A stretch of 64,000 nucleotides of DNA from Methylophaga muralis (GTDB lineage Bacteria; Pseudomonadota; Gammaproteobacteria; Nitrosococcales; Methylophagaceae), in contig NZ_MCRI01000007.1 in assembly GCF_001720165.1 (NCBI RefSeq), positions 1 to 64,000 of the forward strand, read 5' to 3'. This document shows positions 37,297 through 46,812 of the stretch, piece after piece. A model generated the notes under the pieces. It did not search any database. It saw nothing but the letters and a program-made list of their open reading frames with translations, and had not been told where the DNA came from. Numbering within the stretch: position 1 is the first letter of the stretch; each line of letters opens with the position of its first letter. The position numbers and the translations under genes were made by a program.

Positions 37297-37703
37297 TTGG
37301 TATCTATTTTCGGCTCAGGTAACAGTGGTGGCGTGCTATCCATGTATGTCAGATAACTGTGCCAGATTTGATGGGTGCGTAATTGTGTCATGCGAATAGA
37401 ACAACCCAGGCCCATGATGCTGCGTATGGTGCCGTCACGCCAAATATCGTAAATTGAGCTACATTGGTCCAAACGATAGACCAGCCAGCTTTGCTGGGCC
37501 TTTTCAATAGATTCCACGATTAATTCATTCTCTTTGTATCGGGCCAGGGCTTCTGCAAGGTAATGCTGTAACTCCACCTCATGCTGCTCCAGTTGCTCTG
37601 CCAGGCAAACACCTATTTCATAGGTATTGTCGGCATCCGGACATTTATCATCAGCCATCAGTTGGCTCGACACAAATAACAGAAAAAAACCAATTGCTCT
37701 CAT
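37293..37703 (-). CDS. Exported LprI/DUF1311-type protein
   Basis: A 136-residue protein with a signal peptide (MRAIGFFLLFVSSQLMA). The mature part has the DUF1311 pattern: Cys near CPDADNTYEIGVC, a long helix with LARYKE, then KAQQSWLVYRLDQCSS and GLGCSIRMTQLRTHQI. The family includes the lysozyme inhibitor LprI and many envelope proteins of unknown role. Start: ATG at 37703 with GGGA 7 bases upstream. It is the first gene of a two-gene operon with the hypothetical protein. Confidence 0.8.
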   Translation of the reverse strand: MRAIGFFLLFVSSQLMADDKCPDADNTYEIGVCLAEQLEQHEVELQHYLAEALARYKENELIVESIEKAQQSWLVYRLDQCSSIYDIWRDGTIRSIMGLGCSIRMTQLRTHQIWHSYLTYMDSTPPLLPEPKIDTK

Positions 37704-37802
37704 AACCATTCCCAAAGACACGTTTTACAAGGGTTAAAGTTAACTATTTGTTTTATAAAGTTCCGTCTGTCATTGAAACAACTTTATAAAACGTCATAAC
37801 AG

Positions 37803-39371
37803 TTAAGCTTGTAGTTCTTCTTGAATACAAATATTACGGCCTTGTTTTTTTGCCTTGAACATGGCGGTATCGGCGCGTTTAAACACATCTTCGGTATTAT
37901 CGCCTTTATGAAAAGTGGCGATACCTGCGGAAACGCTAATCGGCACAGGTTTGCCATCGTATAAAAAACGGGTACTGCCAATTTCTTCGCGAATTTTATT
38001 GGCCAAAACCATAGTTTCAGTTAACGCGGTACCCGGAAAAATCCCGACAAATTCCTCACCACCAAAACGGGCAACAAAATCAATTTCACGAGTCGAAGTC
38101 GATAAAATCTCAGCAATACGAATTAATATCTTATCTCCTGCCAAATGCCCGAGGCTGTCATTAATTTGTTTGAAACTATCGATATCCCACACCACTAAAC
38201 TCAATGGTTGTTTGTAACGCTGCCAACGAATGTATTCGGTTTCTAACGCATCCATCAGCGCCTGCCGATTGCCAATACCGGTTAACGGATCTTTGCGCAC
38301 CATTTCATGTGCTTTGCGAATACCATCTTGCAAAGATTTGGTTTCATTTTCCAGTTCCTGTAAACGGTCAGTCAGTTTTTTGATTTCCAGTTGTGATTGT
38401 AAATAGCGACTCTGGTCGATGTTTCGATATTCATCTACAGCGCCAGATAATGCGGACAATCTCTCCCGAATTATTGATTTGAGTTCTCTGGGTTCGCTGG
38501 TGACATCAATCTGCTTACGAATATCATCCAAACCAGCATCAACACGTTCACCGATCATCTGACGCTGGTTAAATGCTTCTGCATCATCTTTTACGGTAAT
38601 CCGAAGCAGATCGTCCAGCTCATTAATGCGCTCACTTAAGGTAGAGAGAAAAGCTCGGTATTCGAGCTGTTGCAGCTGTGCCTGAGCACCCAATGAATTA
38701 ATCAAATTCACTAGTGCATCAATGACTTGCGGTAAGTTCTTTTTATTGGTTTGAGACTGCAGTTGGTCGCGTATTGCCCGCAGCTGTTCATTGAACATCT
38801 CTGGTAATTGCAGGTTATCAATAAGACCACATAACAACTGTGATACTTCAGTATTTAGTTTGCTCAACCCCAGTTTCTGCAAAATGCCTGAACGAGGTTT
38901 GTCAGTATTAACCAGAGGGACTAACTTATTGGAAAACATGTCTTCCAGTAAATTTATAAACTCAGGTAACAACTCACGGGCTTGTTCATTGGAAGCATCT
39001 TTCAATTGGATCAGCAAATTGTCTACACCCGGCTGTGAATCAGCCGGAATGCTCAGCGATAACAGAAGATGGCGTAATAACTCGGAAGCATCCGTTCCCT
39101 GCGGCCTTTCATCCATTATGCTGATATATTGCTGAATTTTTTCCAGAATATCGCTGATCCGCTCAGCATCTTTTTTACTGCGTAATTCCTGTCGAAGCGA
39201 ATGTAAGTGTTTGTCTAAAGCGGGATCAATACCTTCTGAAACCAATGCAAGCCGTCCAAGACTGCGTTCCAGAATTTGTATGTAGACGGTTTGATTCTCG
39301 TCGCGTGCAAGCAGCTCAAGATACTTTTGCTTCCATTGCTCAAGTTTATTTTCCAGTTCTTCTGCCGCCAT
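37803..39371 (-). CDS. Cytoplasmic diguanylate cyclase with long helical N-terminus
   Basis: A 522-residue protein that should make c-di-GMP from two GTP. The C-terminal GGDEF domain has DPLTGIGNRQALMDAL and an intact GGEEF at residues 437-441. An inhibitory I-site RxxD (REID) stands five residues before it, so product feedback is likely. Residues 1-350 are almost all helical with coiled-coil segments and no membrane helix; this part probably senses a signal or holds the dimer. Start: ATG at 39371 with AAAGG 9 bases upstream, rather than 39446. A polar hook ending EELQA closes the protein. Its partner phosphodiesterase may be the EAL protein at 48.5-51 kb. Confidence 0.87.
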   Translation of the reverse strand: MAAEELENKLEQWKQKYLELLARDENQTVYIQILERSLGRLALVSEGIDPALDKHLHSLRQELRSKKDAERISDILEKIQQYISIMDERPQGTDASELLRHLLLSLSIPADSQPGVDNLLIQLKDASNEQARELLPEFINLLEDMFSNKLVPLVNTDKPRSGILQKLGLSKLNTEVSQLLCGLIDNLQLPEMFNEQLRAIRDQLQSQTNKKNLPQVIDALVNLINSLGAQAQLQQLEYRAFLSTLSERINELDDLLRITVKDDAEAFNQRQMIGERVDAGLDDIRKQIDVTSEPRELKSIIRERLSALSGAVDEYRNIDQSRYLQSQLEIKKLTDRLQELENETKSLQDGIRKAHEMVRKDPLTGIGNRQALMDALETEYIRWQRYKQPLSLVVWDIDSFKQINDSLGHLAGDKILIRIAEILSTSTREIDFVARFGGEEFVGIFPGTALTETMVLANKIREEIGSTRFLYDGKPVPISVSAGIATFHKGDNTEDVFKRADTAMFKAKKQGRNICIQEELQA

Positions 39372-39570
39372 TGTTGAACCTTTTAAGGCAATTAGACTTA
39401 CTTCTACTATGGATACTACAACAGCTACGAAGGAATCTGAACTCAAAAATTAAGTGTGGTGTGATACAAATCCAAAATGCTTAATCAAAGATTTTGTAAT
39501 GTGAAATAGTCTAATTTCGAGAACATTAATAAACCTCAATTAGTACAACGTGTTATCGAACATTCAATAT

Positions 39571-41787
39571 TTAGTGAATATGTTTTACACGCTGCAACCT
39601 TAGGGCATTTAACACGACAGAGATAGAGCTAAATGCCATTGCTGCGCCAGCCAGCCAGGGTGCCAACAAACCTGCGGCCGCAATTGGAATGCCCAGAGAG
39701 TTGTAAGCAAAAGCCCAAAACAGATTCTGCCGGATATTGCGAACCGTCAGATGACTTAACTGAATGGCATCAACTACGGCATTCAAATCGGCTCGCATTA
39801 ACGCTATATCCGCCGTTTCAATAGCCACATCGCTGCCACTGCCCATAGCAACTCCAATATCCGCCTCTGCTAAAGCTGGAGCATCATTAATACCATCACC
39901 CACCATTGCCACTACCTGGCCTTGCTGGCGTAACTCGCGGATCTTATCGGCTTTGTGTTCGGGCAACACCTCGGCAATGACCTTATCAATGCCTAACTCA
40001 TTGGCGATTGCCTGGGCAGTAATATGATTATCTCCAGTCAACATAATGACTTGCAGCCCACGTTTTTTTTAATGCGCTAACGGCTGATTTTGCTGTATCT
40101 CGAATCGTATCAGCTACCGCCAGCAGACCAATGACCTTTTGATCGACTGCAATCAATATGGCCGTTTTGCCCTGCTGTTCCAGGCTTTGTTGCTGCGCTA
40201 ACCAGTCACCAACTTCAATCTGATAATCTTGCATCAATTTTTTGGTGCCAATCACAATCTGAGAGCTTTTTCCTGCTAATTCGGTACTTGCCACCACGCC
40301 ATGACCACTGAGTGATTGAAAATTCTCAATATCGGTTATTGGGTTGTCGGATTGCTGCAGTCCGTTAACGATGGCTTGGGCCAGTGGATGCTCTGATTTG
40401 GCTTCAATTGCACTAACCACACTGGCAATAAAGGATTGATCAACATTCTCTGCCACCACAAAATCGGTTAACGCTGGTTTACCTTGAGTCAACGTACCAG
40501 TCTTATCAAACACCACCGTGGTCAGTGACTGTGTCAGTTCAAGCGTATCAGCCTGTTTAAACAATATGCCCGCCTCTGCAGCCCGACCTGAACCCGCCAT
40601 GATAGAGGTAGGCGTGGCCAAACCCAGTGCACAGGGACAGGCAATCACCAATACGGCCACCATGGTTTCCAATGCTTTTCCAATATCACCAGGCTAAACC
40701 AGAACCACCAAAGTATAAAAGTAATGATGGCAATCCCCACTACGACTGGCACAAAAATGCCCGAGACTTTATCTGCCAGACGTTGAATAGGCGCTTTTGA
40801 ACCTTGAGCCTGCTCTACGACCCGGACAATTCGAGCTAATGCAGCCTCTTCACCCAGGTGAGTTGCACGAACCCGCAGAAAACCATTTTGATTAAAGGTA
40901 GCGCCGACGACTTTATCGTTCAGGCTTTTTTCTACCGGCATGCTTTCGCCGGTCAGCATGGATTCATCGACAGCTGATTGTCCCTCAACGATCACACCAT
41001 CAACCGGGATCTGTTGGCCAGGTTTAATCTGCACAATATCGCCGTGTTGCAGGTCTTTGACTGAAACTAATTGGGTTTTACCATCAGCAGATTCACGTAA
41101 TGCTTGCTGAGGCTGCAGCTTTAACAGTTTTTTGATTGCATCAGAGGTATGGCCTTTGGCGCGTGCTTCAAACCATTTTCCCAGCAGAATCAAGGTAATC
41201 AATACCGCGCTGGTTTCAAAATACAGGCCATCATGTGCGGCCATCGCGCCAAATTTAAAGGTCAGCCATACACTGTAGAAATAGGCAGCTGAAGTGCCCA
41301 ATGCCACCAGCACATCCATATTGGCACTACGATTTTTTAAAGCAAAATAACTACCGCGATAAAACTGCCAGCCAATAATAAACTGCACTGGCGTGGCTAA
41401 TGCCATTTGAAACCAGGCATTCATCAACAAATCTGGAACCGGTATACCGCTGGTCCAGTTGAAATGGCCGACCATGCTGTAAAGCAATGGCAACGACAAT
41501 ATCGCTGCAGCGATAAACTTATAAAACTGCTTTTGCTGTAATTGCTGGTTGGTATCTGTTTGAGGCTGTTCGATATCAATCAAAACCGCGGCATAACCGG
41601 CTTTTTCGACCACTTTTACTAGACTTGCTGCATCCAGATTGTCACCGCGAAGTGTGGCTTTTTCATTAGCATAGTTCACCTGAACCGATTTAACAGATGG
41701 TGTTTTTTTTAATGCTTTTTCAATGGTGTTGGCACAGGCGGCGCAGCGCATTCCACTAAGTTGCAGTTGAACAATTTGCTGAGCCAT
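39571..41787 (-). pseudogene. copA: Copper-exporting P-type ATPase CopA, two frameshifts
   Basis: Three frames (40645-41787, 40028-40672, 39571-40044) join into one ATPase of about 738 residues. The N-terminus has one HMA domain with C15 and C18 (GMRCAAC). Then come [10 protein letters not shown], the membrane CPC ([13 protein letters not shown]), the phosphorylation site DKTGTLTQG and the hinge [12 protein letters not shown]. The first break needs one extra base at about 40689 (GGTGAT to GGGTGAT on the coding strand), restoring [12 protein letters not shown]. The second needs one A fewer in an A8 run (plus-strand 40063-40070), restoring [16 protein letters not shown]. The two errors cancel. 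It exports Cu(I) and in some bacteria loads cbb3 oxidase, for which ccoG lies nearby. Confidence 0.9.
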
Positions 41788-41858
41788 TTTATGTCCTGTT
41801 TATTAATTTCAGTGAGCCACTCATCTATAGATTGGGGCACAACTGTTCAACCACAAGC

Positions 41859-43664
41859 TTACAAAGGCCATACCCACAAAATTACTGGTAAGGCTGTCAA
41901 AATCACCAAAATGGATAAAGGCAAACCCAGTTTCCAATAATCATTAAAGCTATAACCACCCGGCTCCATCACCAAGGTATTCGATTGATGGGCAATCGGT
42001 GTGAGAAACGCACATGAAGCGCCAATGGCCACTGCCATCAGTAACGGATCAGCCGAAACATCCATGCCATTGGCAACACTGATCGCAATCGGAGCCGCCA
42101 ATATAGCCGCGGCAGCATTGTTGATGATGTTAGACAATAACATTGTCGCGATCATCAGAATCACCACCGTCATCGCAGGAGGCGCAGACTCTGCCATATT
42201 GAGCAGCAAATTAGCGATTAATTCCGAACCGCCGGTCGCCTCCAATGCCTGACCTACCGGCAACATTGCAGCCAACAACACAATCACCGGTAAATCGAGA
42301 CTTTTATACAGTTTAGCCACGGGCAATAAACCAGCAAAAAACATTGCCACTACACCGGTGACCATCGCCGTTGCCGTAGAAACTGCATCAAACATAATAA
42401 GGGCAATAACGGCGATAAAGATCGCTGAAGCGATAGCAACCTTTCTCGGTTGTCCCAGCTGTAAGCCTCTGGAAGCCAGCGGCAAACACCCCAATTCCAC
42501 CATCACCGATTTAAGCACATCGTCACTGCCTTGCATCAACAGAATGTCACCCGCGACAAAACGAATTTTATGTAATCGTTGTTTGAGCTGATGTCCGCGG
42601 CGTGCCACAGCAAGAATATTGATTCCATAACGCTGGCGAATCGACAAGCTGCTTAAGGTATTGCCAACCAAAATCGAGTCATGGGCCAGAATGGCCTCAA
42701 CAACATCCAAATCCTGAGGTTTTTTCGGTTTTTCTGCTTCGTCATCCTGTTCAGTTTGTTGATCGGTTTTATCTCCAGCCAGCTTTAACTTCGTGACATC
42801 GGTCAGCGCTTTCAAACTATCAGAATCGGCTTCAATCAACAGCACATCACCTTGCTGCAAAACCTTATACATTGATGGTGTGTTGAAACGTTCGTCACCA
42901 CGCAGCAACGCGACCACCGTAATATCAGCTTCATCTTCGACAGCTGCAACCAGATCCATCAAGCTACGGCCCTTATAGTCGGATTCTTCAGGCACACTTA
43001 ACTCAGTGAGATAACTGCTGATTTCAAATAACTCATCGTCACTGTTTGAAGCTTGACGCTGCGGGGTAAGAAAACGTCCTAAAAACACCAGAAAAAGCAC
43101 ACCAACCACGGTAACCGCTATGCCAACCGGTAAAAAGTCAAACATGCCAAATGCCGGCGAATCGGTTTGAGTCCGGTAGCTGGCAATAATAATATTCGGT
43201 GGAGTCCCGATTAACGTTAAACAACCACCAAGTAACGAACCAAAGGCTAATGGCATCAGAAACATTGATGGCGAATGACCGCTCTGCCGAGACATCCAGA
43301 TTGCCACAGGCATTAATAAGGCTAAGGCGCCAACGTTATTCATAAAGCCTGAACAAATCGCCACAGTCACCGTCAACGCAGCCATTTGCAAAGTAGGACT
43401 ATCTCCGGCTTTGGTCAGTTGTCGAGCAATAGCATCAACTACCCCGGCATTGACCAGTGCTTGCCCGATAATTAATACCGCCGCTACGGTTATCACTGCT
43501 GGATGACCCAACCCCGAAAATACCTCATCAGCGGGAATTAAACCGGTTAACGCAACCGTTAATAATGCAAGTACAGCGACGATGTCATAACGCAATTTAT
43601 CCCAGATAAACAAACCAAGCGTTGCCGCCAGCACAGCAAAAATAATCATTTGATCAGTGGTCAT
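41859..43664 (-). CDS. SLC13-family permease with two TrkA-C (RCK_C) domains
   Basis: A 601-residue carrier of the divalent anion:Na+ symporter superfamily. The first membrane half has GLGHPAVITVAAVLIIGQAL and NNVGALALLMPVA, with GCLTLIGTPPNIIIASY. The soluble middle (about 210-395) holds two TrkA-C-like domains (ELSVPEESDYKGRSLMDL; NTLSSLSIRQRYGINILAV). The second half repeats the fold, ending SNIINNAAAAILAAPIAI and AFLTPIAHQSNTLV. Substrates in this group include sulfate, dicarboxylates and other anions; with sulfur oxidation genes near, sulfate is possible but unproven. It lies 71 bases upstream of copA on the same strand. Confidence 0.87.
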   Translation of the reverse strand: MTTDQMIIFAVLAATLGLFIWDKLRYDIVAVLALLTVALTGLIPADEVFSGLGHPAVITVAAVLIIGQALVNAGVVDAIARQLTKAGDSPTLQMAALTVTVAICSGFMNNVGALALLMPVAIWMSRQSGHSPSMFLMPLAFGSLLGGCLTLIGTPPNIIIASYRTQTDSPAFGMFDFLPVGIAVTVVGVLFLVFLGRFLTPQRQASNSDDELFEISSYLTELSVPEESDYKGRSLMDLVAAVEDEADITVVALLRGDERFNTPSMYKVLQQGDVLLIEADSDSLKALTDVTKLKLAGDKTDQQTEQDDEAEKPKKPQDLDVVEAILAHDSILVGNTLSSLSIRQRYGINILAVARRGHQLKQRLHKIRFVAGDILLMQGSDDVLKSVMVELGCLPLASRGLQLGQPRKVAIASAIFIAVIALIMFDAVSTATAMVTGVVAMFFAGLLPVAKLYKSLDLPVIVLLAAMLPVGQALEATGGSELIANLLLNMAESAPPAMTVVILMIATMLLSNIINNAAAAILAAPIAISVANGMDVSADPLLMAVAIGASCAFLTPIAHQSNTLVMEPGGYSFNDYWKLGLPLSILVILTALPVILWVWPL

Positions 43665-43815
43665 AACATCCCTTTTTTGGCTGGCAATATAGCAGTTTGT
43701 CCATAGTGAAGCTTTAGTCAGGGTTAATCTGCAGAATTAAAGTCTTATGCCCTGATCATGCCGGTCGGCTTCTGCTAGACTCAATACAATATTTCTGATT
43801 AACAACGGAGCAAGT

Positions 43816-45345
43816 ATGGCCCACGAAGAGCTGCATCTGAATTTACGTAATCTCACTCTGGAGGATTACGACCAGCTCAAAAATCTGATGGACACGGTCT
43901 ATGAAGATATTGGTGGTGCCTGGCCAAAACCGACTATTGAAGCTTTGATTAATCAGTTTCAGGACGGACAGATTTGCATCGAAGACTCGGGCGAGTTGAT
44001 TGCCGTGGCGCTAACAGTCATGGTCAGTTATGAACGATTCAGCAACCCGCACACCTACGATGATTTGATTCTAAGTAACGATAAAATCTGGCATAACCCG
44101 CATGGTGACTCTTTGTATGGGCTGGATGTATTCATTCATCCGGAATATCGCGGTTACCGTTTAGGTCGTCGTTTGTATGAAGCCCGCAAAGAATTGTGTC
44201 GATCAATGAATCTGCGTGCCATTTTGGCCGGTGGTCGTATCCCCAACTACCATAAATATGCTGATAAGTTTTCACCGGCTGAATACATTGATCAAGTTTC
44301 ACGTAAAGAAATTTATGATCCCATTCTGACTTTCCAGCTCTCAAATGATTTTCAGGTAATGCGGCTGATGCACAAATATCTGCCGGAAGACGAGAAATCA
44401 TTGGGCCATGCTACATTGCTGGATTGGAACAATATTCTTTACACGCCACCATCTTCGGTATTGAACGTGCGGAAAACCCAGGTTCGACTTGGTGCTGTTC
44501 AATGGCAGATGCGTGAATTTACTTCCGTTGAAGAAGTGCTCAAACAAGTTGAGTATTTTGTTGATGCCTTGTCAGATTACAAAAGTGATTTTGCTTTATT
44601 TCCAGAATTCTTTAATGCACCGTTAATGGGATTGACCGATCAGGTTGATCAGACTCGAGCCATTCGATTCTTAGCCAGCTATACCCAACAATTCCGTGAT
44701 GCCATGTCCGATATGGCAGTCAGTTACAACATCAATATCATCACCGGTTCAATGCCGTTATTGGAAAACGACCGAGTCTATAATGTCTCGTATCTGTGCC
44801 ATCGTGATGGCCGTGTCGAAGAACAACGCAAAATCCATATTACCCCGCATGAACGACGTGACTGGGTCATTGAAGGTGGTAACAAGTTTCAGGTGTTTGA
44901 AACCGATGCCGGCCGCGTTGCCATCATGATTTGTTATGACATTGAATTTCCAGAATTGGGACGTATTGCTGCCGATCAGGAAGTGGATATTATTTTTGTT
45001 CCGTTCTGGACCGATACCAAAAACAGTTATCTACGGGTACGCCATTGTGCACAGGCACGAGCGATTGAAAACGAATGTTATGTTGCCATCACCGGCAGTG
45101 TTGGTAACCTGCCAAAAGTAGAAAACCTCGATGTGCAATATGCTCAATCCTCGGTGTTTTCACCTTCAGATTTTGCCTTCCCACATGATGCGATCATGGC
45201 CGAGACCACACCCAACAGTGAAATGATCATGTTTTCAGATCTGGATTTAGACAAACTCAAACTGGTGCGTAGTGAAGGTGCGGTCACCAATCTGAAAGAT
45301 CGCCGGGCTGATCTCTACGAGCTGTTCATCAAAAATACTGACTAG
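43816..45345 (+). CDS. GNAT acetyltransferase - carbon-nitrogen hydrolase fusion
   Basis: A 509-residue two-domain enzyme. Residues 8-190 form a GNAT acetyltransferase with the acetyl-CoA loop VFIHPEYRGYRLGRRLY. Residues 222-505 form a nitrilase-superfamily amidase with the catalytic triad E264 (LFPEFF), K339 (EQRKIHITPHE) and C373 (MICYDIEFPE). An amidase and an N-acetyltransferase in one chain suggests trading of acyl groups on amines, but the substrate is unknown. The same fusion is known in other bacteria. An ACGGAGC lies 9 bases before the ATG. It is convergent with ccoG. Confidence 0.9.
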   Translation: MAHEELHLNLRNLTLEDYDQLKNLMDTVYEDIGGAWPKPTIEALINQFQDGQICIEDSGELIAVALTVMVSYERFSNPHTYDDLILSNDKIWHNPHGDSLYGLDVFIHPEYRGYRLGRRLYEARKELCRSMNLRAILAGGRIPNYHKYADKFSPAEYIDQVSRKEIYDPILTFQLSNDFQVMRLMHKYLPEDEKSLGHATLLDWNNILYTPPSSVLNVRKTQVRLGAVQWQMREFTSVEEVLKQVEYFVDALSDYKSDFALFPEFFNAPLMGLTDQVDQTRAIRFLASYTQQFRDAMSDMAVSYNINIITGSMPLLENDRVYNVSYLCHRDGRVEEQRKIHITPHERRDWVIEGGNKFQVFETDAGRVAIMICYDIEFPELGRIAADQEVDIIFVPFWTDTKNSYLRVRHCAQARAIENECYVAITGSVGNLPKVENLDVQYAQSSVFSPSDFAFPHDAIMAETTPNSEMIMFSDLDLDKLKLVRSEGAVTNLKDRRADLYELFIKNTD

Positions 45346-45358
45346 CTTTTGTTCATCT

Positions 45359-45384
45359 CGCACCCAAGTTATTTCTTGGGTGCG
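45359..45384. terminator. Hairpin between convergent genes
   Basis: A perfect ten-pair stem CGCACCCAAG/CTTGGGTGCG with a six-base loop. It covers the last codons and stop of ccoG and lies 14 bases after the GNAT-nitrilase stop. There is no clear T run on either strand, so it may work as a weak terminator or 3'-end protector for both genes. Confidence 0.5.
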
Positions 45385-46793
45385 ATAAAGATGGTTTGAT
45401 AGGTAATTTCCGACTCAGGCCCGTCAATCACATCAACATTGAATATAAGTGGGCTGATACCTGCTTGCAGCTTATCTTCAGGCACTTTAACCAATGCGGT
45501 GATGGTTAGTACTTTAGCCGGTTCAATAACATAGCTTTCATGAATACCATGCAGGTTCGCCCCGTCCAGACCTTCAATCCGATATTGCACTTCGATCGGC
45601 ACATTTTCTTTATTAAGTAACTTCAGCGTATAACGATTTTGAATTGAGCCATCACTCAAGCGTACAAATAGCGGCTGACGATCCGGACTGACGCTGAAAT
45701 CCGTTGCAGACAGTGATAAAAAGCCATAAACAATACCTGCCAGAGAGGCCAACAGGATCAGCGTGTAGATAATCACTCGAGGACGTTTATACAGCGCTTG
45801 CGGTTTGCTATGACCTTGCAACTCAGCGTATGAAGCGTAACGAATCAAGCCGCGCGGCTCATTAATTTTATCCATTACCGAATCACAGGCATCAATGCAC
45901 AAACCACAAGTGATACAACCTTCCTGTTGGCCTTTACGGATATCAATACCGGTCGGGCAGACATTGACGCAAAGTTTGCAATCAATACAACTGCCTTTAC
46001 TCGGATCGGTCTGACCTTTTTTAAGTTTACCGCGAGGCTCACCACGCTCGGCATCATAGGCCGGCAAAATCGTATTCTGGTCATACATAACACCTTGCAA
46101 TCGTGCATACGGACATAGCCAGAAACACACCTGCTCACGCATAAACCCGGCAAATACATAGGTAAACGTAGTAAAGATTGCCATCGCTATCCACACTGCG
46201 ATATGTGCCTGGAGCGTAAATACATCACCCCACAATTCAAATGCATCGGTGAACCAGGCAGAAAATGTCAGCCCGGTCAGTAAGGCAATCGCCATCCACA
46301 GACTATGTTTAGTGAATTTTTTCAAAACTTTACCGATCGACCAGGGCGCTTGTTTGAAACGTAATTGTTTTTGGGGCGTGTCACCCTCAAATTTGGTTTC
46401 GATCCAGGTATAGATATCGGTCCATACCGTCTGGAAACAAAAGTAACCACAAAATACCCGTCCAGCCACACTGGTTACTGCCGCCAGCAGAATGGCGAAA
46501 AACAATAAGGTGAGCGACAGCATCCAGATATCCTGCGGGAAGATAGTCAGTTCAAAAAAATGAAACTGACGATTGGGGATATCCAGCAAGACTGCTTGGT
46601 CGCCATTCCAGCGAATGTATGGCACCAGAAAATAGATCAGCCATACAGACATGCCAAACCATTTCAGGTTACGAAAACGGCCAGACATCCGTTTGGCGAC
46701 AATTTTCTCGCCACCGGCATTCACATCCCAGTCGGCCATTTCTTCGTAGATATCGCCATTTTTTTCCATAAAGTGAATAGGTTGTTCAATCAT
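45369..46793 (-). CDS. ccoG: Cytochrome c oxidase accessory protein CcoG
   Basis: A 474-residue membrane iron-sulfur protein (FixG/RdxA) needed for copper delivery in cbb3 oxidase assembly; it reduces Cu(II). About five membrane helices include the one carrying RVFCGYFCFQTVW. Two 4Fe-4S motifs are C269-C272-C275-C279 and C293-C296-C299-C303. The C-terminus is an Ig-like periplasmic domain. I chose the ATG at 46793; the GTG at 46805 sits directly on the GGGAAGTGAG ribosome-binding region. It follows the MocR gene after 19 bases. No cco structural gene is in the window. Confidence 0.93.
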   Translation of the reverse strand: MIEQPIHFMEKNGDIYEEMADWDVNAGGEKIVAKRMSGRFRNLKWFGMSVWLIYFLVPYIRWNGDQAVLLDIPNRQFHFFELTIFPQDIWMLSLTLLFFAILLAAVTSVAGRVFCGYFCFQTVWTDIYTWIETKFEGDTPQKQLRFKQAPWSIGKVLKKFTKHSLWMAIALLTGLTFSAWFTDAFELWGDVFTLQAHIAVWIAMAIFTTFTYVFAGFMREQVCFWLCPYARLQGVMYDQNTILPAYDAERGEPRGKLKKGQTDPSKGSCIDCKLCVNVCPTGIDIRKGQQEGCITCGLCIDACDSVMDKINEPRGLIRYASYAELQGHSKPQALYKRPRVIIYTLILLASLAGIVYGFLSLSATDFSVSPDRQPLFVRLSDGSIQNRYTLKLLNKENVPIEVQYRIEGLDGANLHGIHESYVIEPAKVLTITALVKVPEDKLQAGISPLIFNVDVIDGPESEITYQTIFIAPKK

Positions 46794-46812
46794 GATTTTT
46801 CTCACTTCCCGG

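Noticed and set aside
42001-42252. Open frames opposite the SLC13 gene
   Set aside because: Ala/Ile/Ser-rich shadows of hydrophobic helices on the other strand.
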